A stretch of 64,000 nt of DNA from Muricea muricata. Lineage: Eukaryota; Cnidaria; Anthozoa; Malacalcyonacea; Plexauridae. Positions within the stretch are counted from its first letter, which is position 1. Each line of letters begins with the position of its first letter. Below, in pieces: positions 58,701-64,000 of the stretch. A program made the translations under genes and the position numbers. Where the stretch lies: assembly GCA_963855995.1 (NCBI GenBank), contig OY979717.1, positions 15,598,960 through 15,662,959 on the forward strand. The letters run 5' to 3'. Under the pieces are notes generated by a model, which had not been told where the DNA came from, did no database searches, and worked only from the letters and a program-made list of their open reading frames with translations.

Positions 58701-61097
58701 AAAGTTTATAAGGAAGGAAATAAGAAGAAAAAAAAAGCAAAAGAAGGATAAAGAAATTAGGAAAAAAGGTAATTAAAAAAAAATTAAGAAAAAGCAAAGG
58801 CAATGAAAAAAAAAAGTTAATGAAAAACGTAAAACGAGATTAGGAAATACAACAGGCAGTTAAAGATCTTACTCCCGTGCATGATCCATTGTGAACAAGC
58901 GTCAAGTTTCGACGCACAATTACAATTGTTGCTATGTTTTTTTCCATCTGATGTATATACTGGATCGTATATTGCAGAGCAAACATATGGACACTTTGGT
59001 TCTTTTTACGAAATTTTACAATAAAAGGATTTTAAACAGAAATTATAAAGTTACATAATAATTGAAATATTCGATTTATGGTTAAAAAGGTATTTTTCAC
59101 TCATGCTATCGTATCCATCTTTAATTGAAATCAATGGTTACGAGACCTAAAATATAGCACACAACTCTATGAAAACTAAAGCGATCACTCCAGGTAAATG
59201 ATTCAAACACGGAATCTATCTTTGGACATAATCTTAAACCTGCATCGTTGGCAGTCCTATATATAAAATACCTTAGTTGTGACCGAAATGAACAAATCGG
59301 GAAATTTAGTCACGAAATACCAGCTAAACTATTAAATCCAGTACGACTATAGTCGAAGCCGGTCAGTCAGGTTATAACATTACTTAAATTCGTTGTGTTG
59401 CTAAATTATATTGACAAATTTAAGCTTTCACTGGAAGGTCAATGCCACTTTTTCTACTTACTGCAAGGTCCATTGTGAACAAACTTTATATCTTGTCCTG
59501 TCTTACAAGCATCCACAACCAACGAACAATTGTTAGGATATGTTTGATCATTTGATCCACATACTGGAGCGTATATGAGAGGGCAAACCTCAGGACACTT
59601 TGGTCCTTTTATATGAAATAAAATTGCGGAAAAAATTAAGGTTACACCATGTACGATGTACGCTAATACTACACAATAATCTGTAGATGTATATCTTGGC
59701 TTTCATATTACCTTTAAAAGTTTGAATGGCCTAATGTGAAAGATGGGAATTTTTTATGAAATGAGGAGACTTATATCTGTAGGGAAGGGAAATTAACTAA
59801 TGATACATCATGTAGTCAAACTTTTTATAGATATTCAAAGTTTATAAAGAAGGAAACAAGCAAAAAATGAAGAGAGGATAAAGAAATTGAGAAAAGTAAA
59901 ATTTTAAAAAAGCAGAAATTAAGAAAAAGCTACGGCAAAGGAAAAAAATGAATGAAAAACTTTAGGAAAATGCAATATGCAATTAAAGGTTTAACTCAGT
60001 GCAAGGTCCATTGCGAACAAGCATCAAGTCCCAACGATTTTCGTTGTATTGCCAAATTCAATTGATAGATTGAAGCTTTTACTGCAAGGTGCTTACAACT
60101 TTAGCTACTTACCGCAAGGTCCATTGTGAACAAACTTTATGTCTTGTCCCGTTTTACAAGCAATCACTTCTAACGAACAGTTGCTAGGATATGTTTGACC
60201 ATTTGATCCGCATACTGGAGCGTATATGAAAGGGCAAACCTCAGGACACTTTGGTTCTTTTATATGAAATAAAATTGCGGAAAAAATTAAGGTTACACCA
60301 TGAACGATGTACGCTAATACTACACAATGGTCTGTAGATGTATGTCTAGTCTTTTTCACATTACCTTTAAAAGTTTGAATGGCCTAATGTGAAAGATGGG
60401 AATTTTTTATGAAATGAGGAGATTTATATCTATAGGGAAGGGAAATTAACTAATGACACATCATGTAGTAAAACGTTTTATAGATATTCAAAGTTTATAA
60501 AGTAGGAAACAAGCAAAAATTGAAGAGGGGATAAAGAAATTTAGAAAAACAAAATTAAAAAAAGCAAAAAATTAAGAAAAAGCAACGGCAAAGAAAAAAC
60601 TGGATGAAAAACTTTAGGAAAATGCAATATGCAATTAAAGGTTTAACTCAGTGCAAGGTCCATTGTGAACAAGCATCAAGTCCCAACGAACAATTGTCAC
60701 TCTTTGTTTTTTTCCATCTGACCTATCCATTGGATCGTATATCGATAGTTGGAATTTCTTAAGCGCTGTAGTCAACACCTTATAAGCTAATGATATCGGT
60801 CGTGCAGCCGTTGATTCATGTTCAATGGATGCAACAAATCTGACTTATTTATGATATGGTATGGTAAACCAAACTGCACATATACTATATGCCGTTATGA
60901 GTATTACATTATGCATGTTACTCAATAACTGAACTGTGAACATGCAATGTAACTGGGTCAGAATGAAGACGTGCAGTTTTAAAAAATTGATATTAAAAGT
61001 CCATTTCTTTACATGAAATTTGCAATACATGCATACCTTGACTGGACGCAGTCCAAGCTGACAGAATCAGAGCCAGCACTTTGATTGCCAGATTCAT
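40577..61097 (-). CDS. Multi-domain secreted Kazal-type protease inhibitor locus
   Basis: One signal-peptide exon (61037-61097) is followed leftwards by 20 intact Kazal exons. They form three classes: 13 'middle' exons of 144-147 bases, three 'KIKAPVC' exons (52866-53009, 50528-50671, 41649-41792) and four terminal exons with stop codons. Cysteine spacing is x3, x7, x10, x6, x13 (15 in terminal exons), that of non-classical Kazal inhibitors. All internal exons are phase 1-1. The shortest full product, signal plus five middle domains plus terminal exon 53912-54189, would be about 352 residues. Whether the three terminal exons further left belong to the same gene as alternative last exons or to separate tandem genes is unresolved; no other signal exon was found. 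The product should be secreted and inhibit serine proteases. Confidence 0.75.
41171..41278. promoter_or_regulatory. TCACGTGA (E-box) cluster, copy A
   Basis: TTCACGTGATGGTGCACGTG and a further CTCACGTGATACG lie within about 100 bases in an intron. The palindrome TCACGTGA is the binding site of MITF/TFE/USF-type bHLH-zipper factors. The same cluster is kept in three other copies of the duplicated unit. Function is inferred. Confidence 0.35.
41649..47880 (-). CDS. Kazal block A: one K-type and six middle exons
   Basis: Intact exons are 47737-47880, 46623-46766, 45503-45646, 44373-44516, 42964-43110 and 41952-42095 (middle class), and 41649-41792 (class with CPKIKAPVC, P1 = K). The P1 residue is A in the first four and T in 42964-43110 and 41952-42095. 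Exon 42964-43110 has a 3-base insertion giving ACC before the donor, so it carries an extra cysteine. Decayed exons lie between. Middle exons 44373 to 46766 lost the Pro after the first Glu (EEKC or EKKC instead of EPKC). Confidence 0.75.
42207..42369. mobile_element. hAT-like MITE with 8-bp target duplication
   Basis: The ends are CAGTGGCGTCGCCAGCGC and its inverted copy; the arms continue through GACATATTCATATATTCGTG. The direct repeat ATTTTACC at 42199-42206 and 42370-42377 is an exact 8-base target duplication. The 163-base element has no coding capacity. It lies in a Kazal intron and is absent from the equivalent position of the other array units. Confidence 0.88.
42690..47530 (-). pseudogene. 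Decayed Kazal exons of block A
   Basis: Two relic classes alternate with working exons. Class 1 (43806-43933, 44907-45034, 46030-46157, 47158-47285) still reads EPKCPYVCSAIYDPVY and ends VHNGPC, but the third, fourth and fifth cysteines are gone. Its length of 128 bases and shifted donor no longer keep phase 1-1. Class 2 (ends near 42755, 44190, 45292, 46414, 47530) keeps the acceptor and an LCPKI-like start, then falls apart. Their inclusion would break the fold, so they are probably skipped. Confidence 0.7.
43806..47880. repeat. ~1.1-kb tandem array, left block
   Basis: Four units of 1,101-1,128 bases are seen by the spacing of equivalent exon ends (43806, 44907, 46030, 47158 for the relic exon; 44373, 45503, 46623, 47737 for the working exon). 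Each unit holds one working middle exon, two relic exons and an A/G-rich tract of roughly 100 bases. Confidence 0.85.
48427..48704 (-). CDS. Terminal Kazal exon B
   Basis: The acceptor TTATTTTAG at 48705 precedes CPDIYKPVC (P1 = D), the domain ending KHEGPC, then a 39-residue tail with KLMEKPLVIVCGI and a stop at 48427. A CATAAA hexamer, a possible variant polyadenylation signal, directly follows the stop. Confidence 0.8.
48814..49340. mobile_element. Foldback element with ATTAGAGACCTTTAG ends
   Basis: The left end ATTAGAGACCTTTAGCATTG returns inverted at the right (CAATGCTAAAGGTCTCTAAT). It has a non-coding interior of about 0.5 kb. It is found only in unit B; the equivalent place in unit A (about 40910) is unbroken. 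Confidence 0.8.
49343..49725. mobile_element. Foldback element with AGGGACCTTAAG ends
   Basis: The left AGGGACCTTAAGGTGCAAGG and the right CATCTTAAGGTCTCT arms are inverted, continuing through GACGG and CGACGAC. It abuts the preceding element and shares the AGAGACCTT terminus with it. Units C and D retain only its right third (51935-52063 and 54272-54401). Confidence 0.75.
49900..49965. repeat. Palindrome in Kazal intron, unit B
   Basis: GTATTCTGTATAGTAAAATA returns inverted as TATTTTATTATACAGAATAC around ATTAATAAG. It is present in units B, C (52240-52300) and D (54577-54637) but not as a palindrome in unit A. Confidence 0.7.
50043..50155. promoter_or_regulatory. TCACGTGA (E-box) cluster, copy B
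   Basis: Same three CACGTG motifs and spacing as at 41171. The B, C (52378-52492) and D (54714-54825) copies are nearly identical to each other. Regulatory role inferred. Confidence 0.35.
50528..51036 (-). CDS. Kazal exons of unit B (middle plus K-type)
   Basis: Exons 50893-51036 (CPAVYAPVC, P1 = A) and 50528-50671 (CPKIKAPVC, P1 = K). Both have 48 codons, phase 1-1, acceptors and GTAAGT donors intact. They precede terminal exon 48427-48704. Confidence 0.8.
51579..51856 (-). CDS. Terminal Kazal exon C
   Basis: Same layout as terminal exon B, but the reactive loop reads CPYIYKPVC (P1 = Y instead of D). Intact 92-codon frame with the PLVIVCGI tail. Confidence 0.8.
52866..53374 (-). CDS. Kazal exons of unit C (middle plus K-type)
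   Basis: Exons 53231-53374 (P1 = A) and 52866-53009 (P1 = K). They are almost identical to unit B exons, offset by exactly 2,338 bases, so the duplication is young. Confidence 0.8.
53912..54189 (-). CDS. Terminal Kazal exon D
   Basis: It has P1 = Y (CPYIYKPVC) and the same length and tail as exon C, with a single visible change in the tail (AGFPIK for AGLPIK). It is the first terminal exon met when transcribing from the signal-peptide exon. Confidence 0.8.
54940..55400. other. Unrelated segment replacing part of unit D
   Basis: Unit D follows units B and C until about 54935 (CTTAACA), then switches to unrelated sequence. By 55400 sequence typical of the right-hand block resumes. The K-type Kazal exon expected here is missing. 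Confidence 0.6.
55845..60256 (-). CDS. Kazal block D: five middle exons next to the signal exon
   Basis: Exons 60113-60256 (P1 = F), 59462-59605 (P1 = L), 58341-58484 (P1 = T), 57220-57363 (P1 = A) and 55845-55988 (P1 = F), each 144 bases and phase 1-1. The signal exon joins the first to give TASSQ-EPKCPEVC. Exon 59462-59605 starts GPKC because of a changed base next to the acceptor. These are the domains most likely to be in every transcript. Confidence 0.8.
56626..59605. repeat. ~1.1-kb tandem array, right block
   Basis: Relic exon ends at 56626, 57748 and 58873 (steps 1,122 and 1,125) and working exon ends at 57220, 58341 and 59462 (steps 1,121 each) show the same unit as in the left block, including the A/G-rich tract. 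Confidence 0.85.
61037..61097 (-). CDS. Signal-peptide exon of Kazal locus
   Basis: ATG at 61097 opens a 20-codon exon, MNLAIKVLALILSAWTASSQ, ending in phase 1 at CAAG|GTATGC. The hydrophobic core and small residues before Ser-Gln fit a cleaved signal peptide. The phase matches the following Kazal exons exactly. Confidence 0.85.
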
Positions 61098-61184
61098 AGT
61101 TCCTCAAAGTTGTTTTTTTTATTCAGGAGATATCGTTTCCCAACACTTGCTCATACATGCACTAACGGTAAACCGTTTTTGGTC

Positions 61185-61200
61185 TTTGCTTATAACTGCG
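61185..61200 (-). promoter_or_regulatory. Possible TATA box of Kazal locus
   Basis: TTATAAGC on the minus strand lies about 90 bases upstream of the start codon. Position and sequence fit a weak TATA element; the start site is not known. Confidence 0.3.
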
Positions 61201-62484
61201 CGCGTTATGCATGATTGCGTGATACCAGAAAGGAATGACGCCACTAGCTACGTACGTGGTCAAGGAGCATATCTCAGTATTCAGGGACATCCGATTCTTC
61301 TCGAAAATGTTAATGATGAATCATTCGATACACTATAGAATATTCTGGGCAATCACAATAGGGATTGAACAAGCATATACAGGGGTTGATGAATAATAGC
61401 TTAATCTGCATTGCTAAATATATATTTCTTCATATCTGCTAAAGTGCATGGGTTACTTTGCCGAGGGTTTTTGTGAATACAGACATGTTTTTTGTGTATA
61501 TAAAATAAGAACGTGCATTCAAGCGCAATTACCTAACATGGAGCATTATTTTGAGCTTATTTTTTTCGAGTGTTAAAAGAACCACTATGGGCGGCAAACG
61601 TCGATTTGGATATTGATTATGCCAGCTGAAAAACTGTTAGCCTGTGTTCCATTCCCCTCTATAAACTGTGCCTTCATGAGAGACAATGATTTACTTTATC
61701 AATTCCAAATATTGTTGCAATTTTACTCTTGTAAAAAACACTTCTGTTTGAAGCAAAATATGTTCTTTACGACATTTGCGCTAACTCTGATATTGTGCTT
61801 ATCAATAGGAAACAGCAGAAATCCAAGCGTTCCATGCTCGGAACTCCGCATGCATGTCCAAAATCAGTTCGGATGTCGGCAAGTATAGAAGTTATATATA
61901 CTTTCGTACCATATATCGCTTGCAACCATTTCACAGTGTCAGTGAAGACTTTGAATTTTTAATACATTTTAGCAGGCATGCATACCAGGAGCCCGGGATA
62001 CATACCTAATTAGTAATCTTCAATGTTGTAATTAAAGAAATTAAATTACAACCATATAGCATATACGAATATTATTGATAGAATTTAGAAAGATTTAAGC
62101 TTTTCCGTGCCTGTATACGCACTTCGGAAAAACGCAGCAGTGAAAATCAGCCTTAAGAATATGCGTGGTAATATAAATAAGTGATGCCACTGACAGCTAG
62201 AACAGCATATTTATGTCTTTTAAGAAAGAAAATTGTACAGGTTTCAACGAGACAGGGTATTGTTAACAGTAAATTGCATGCATCAAACAGCATTGTAGTA
62301 CCTCCTCGGAAGCGCTTTCCCAAATAAGGTTTTCTAAAGAATGTTCATGGACCAAACTGAATTCAAACAAGCCAATGAAAACCACTCTTTGGAGCAGTGC
62401 TTTGTATATACAGCAACTTAAATTCTGACCACGACGAAAACAATTAAAGCATGCATTTTAAAGCTATATTATAGCTACGTCACA

Positions 62485-62585
62485 TTTCAGTCGTGTGGAA
62501 CTGAATTCAAACAATATATAATAATGTGAGTTATCTCATTATTTATTCCTTGAATTGCTTTTGACTGAAAACGACGTATAAAACA
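62485..62585. mobile_element. Diverged relative of the 16-kb palindrome
   Basis: GAATTCAAACAATATATAAT and TCATTATTTATTCCTTGAAT form imperfect arms with the same centre type (ATGAG..CTCAT) as the element at 16045-16167. Confidence 0.45.
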
Positions 62586-63637
62586 GATCTCACTTTTACT
62601 CAAAAGACACGGAATTTCTATTTCAAATTCTAATAGTGCTTTTCATTGAAAAGTAATAAAGTTAGAATTTGAGAACAACGAGAGTGCAAAATCAACGAAG
62701 TGCATGCGGACACAAGTGCCAGCACCAAGTGCCAAACTGTTCAGGAGATTATTAGTTTCGGGTAATTGCTCGCGCCAGTTACGCATGAAAAATGTATGGT
62801 GATGAAAGTAATTGAATATCAATAGGCGTCAAATTTGCCCTCATGGAAATTCAACAAGCGTAACATTAAGCAATGCACCTTAAAGACTCAAGTGTCATCA
62901 AAAAGCTTCCCTTGAATACTCTTAGGTTTTCACGAAGCGTCGTTTCGAAGCCAACCGTTATGACGTTTTTCGTATTGAGAACAATGCCAGTAATCATGTC
63001 TCATGTAAAGCTACGACCGTCCGGGCGTGGGCAAAAACAAAACCTGGCAAAATAGCATCCATTGGCAATAAAGCTATCGTCGGTGTGGATAATACCTGTA
63101 TCTTTATTTATCAGAAAATTAATATCTGTATCTTACAAAGCACCTTCAGCATCAAATAAGAACGTTCATAAGAAAACAAGCCGTCCTGTGTTGATCTGTC
63201 TGATCTGTTCACTATATTCTCGCTTTTTCTTTTTTTTATATTTTCCAACATGACGACCTGAAAACCTCATTATGCAGATAGTCTACCAACAACTGCTATC
63301 TTTGTGAAACATTAAAAGTCAGGGAAAGCCTTGACCCCTAAATTTTTGCAAAAGTTCTACATTCAGCATGCATGCATATGAATATACAAGCTGTTCTTGT
63401 CGTCCTTTCTATAGTCTTGCACTTCACTATCTTCGCTTTGATGTTCACGTTCTAATTCATTTCCAGTGATCATACTCAGTGGTTAACGCAGATGTGTATT
63501 GGATCTATCCCCTACGGTTATACTGCACGATTTGAAATAATATATGTGTATAATTGTATATGTACATACTGCATGCACTAGCGATGAGGGACTCTTGTGA
63601 GGCTGTGAAGGGCATTGCATATCAAAGAACATCCGAC

Positions 63638-63688
63638 ATTAACTGACGCAAGAGTAACACATTATGTGTTTCTCTTGCGTCAGTTATT
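63638..63688. repeat. Hairpin with ~23-base arms
   Basis: TAACTGACGCAAGAG and CTCTTGCGTCAGTTA are exact inverted copies, with AACACA/TGTGTT continuing the stem to a short loop. Confidence 0.7.
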
Positions 63689-64000
63689 TACACATTCTAT
63701 TATCATGTTGCACATTCTATTTACAAGAAATTTAGCAGAAAATGAACTTTTAAGCCAAATATGGCATCAAAAATTGCGCTAACGATGCAAAAAAATACAA
63801 AAAGGAGAAGCTAGTGCTGATTATATTTAAAATATTTCAAAACCAATGTCATACTTCTGTTCTTCAAAATCATGCGTGCGTATTATTGTGAAATGTGAAT
63901 GTCACATGCAGCTATGAAAGAGCTTTACTAGCGTGACCGTTTCTAAACTATATTTAGCACTTGTGTCTGCAGGCGGTTCTTTGATTTTGCGCATGCGTGT

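Larger units (their letters stand above)
55729..60750 (-). pseudogene. Decayed Kazal exons of block D
   Basis: Relic copies lie at 56626-56753, 57748-57876, 58873-59001 (class reading CPYVCSAIYDPVY) and about 60650-60750. Short 3' exon ends lie at about 55729-55770 and 59995-60045, and class 2 relics near 57012, 58135 and 59256. In 56626-56753 the acceptor AG is mutated. Two copies carry an extra base and are out of frame. Confidence 0.65.
61201..64000. other. Spacer upstream of Kazal locus
   Basis: No supported gene is seen; the frames at 61613-61888 and 62873-63253 have no recognisable domain. Two foldbacks are listed separately. Confidence 0.4.

Noticed and set aside
43806..59605. Regularly spaced repeats considered as a CRISPR-like or satellite array
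   Set aside because: Units are ~1.1 kb, contain exons and introns, and the genome is eukaryotic; this is gene-internal tandem duplication.

Overview
The window is nuclear DNA from an early-branching animal, most likely an anthozoan cnidarian. It is AT-rich and its genes are split by many short introns with ordinary GT-AG borders. The introns and spacers are full of foldback elements, tRNA-derived SINE-like pieces and retroelement debris. The secreted Kazal domains carry the non-classical cysteine spacing (x3, x7, x10, x6, x13) known from a sea-anemone elastase inhibitor. Species assignment is an inference; no ribosomal RNA or tRNA gene is present to confirm it.

Layout. 1-6600 is spacer holding two foldback elements with telomere-like loops and a wrecked Ty3/gypsy retrotransposon. 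6601-6981 (+) is an intronless NDUFA8 (complex I accessory subunit, four CX9C motifs). 8.1-10 kb holds a LINE 3' relic, a 0.5 kb foldback and a perfect-looking short hairpin. 11320-19121 (-) is a kinesin-6 gene of the KIF20 type, rebuilt here as 15 coding exons including one GC-AG intron. 19934-38128 (-) is a gene of at least 15 coding exons whose product (about 1,400 residues) combines an N-terminal membrane anchor, armadillo repeats, a FAM3/ILEI-type (GG-lectin-like) domain, more helical repeats and two SPRY domains; I know of no protein with this order. 40577-61097 (-) is a Kazal protease-inhibitor locus: one signal-peptide exon at the far right end, 20 intact Kazal exons, many decayed Kazal exons, and four separate terminal exons.

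The Kazal locus is the most unusual part. Every Kazal exon is phase 1-1, so any intact exon can be joined to any other without a frameshift. The predicted P1 residues differ (K, F, L, A, T, D, Y), so different exon combinations would give inhibitors with different protease targets. Only one signal-peptide exon was found for four terminal exons. That suggests either alternative last exons within one transcription unit or tandem genes of which only one kept a recognisable secretion signal. The array grew by a ~1.1 kb unit (one working plus two decaying exons) and a ~2.3 kb unit (two working exons plus a terminal exon). Transposon insertions shared or missing between copies give the order of events.

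The three large genes lie on the minus strand, head to tail, and have no evident pathway link. Exon borders were deduced from splice consensus, phase and codon counts, not from transcripts. One small exon each in the kinesin and in the ARM/SPRY gene could not be placed.
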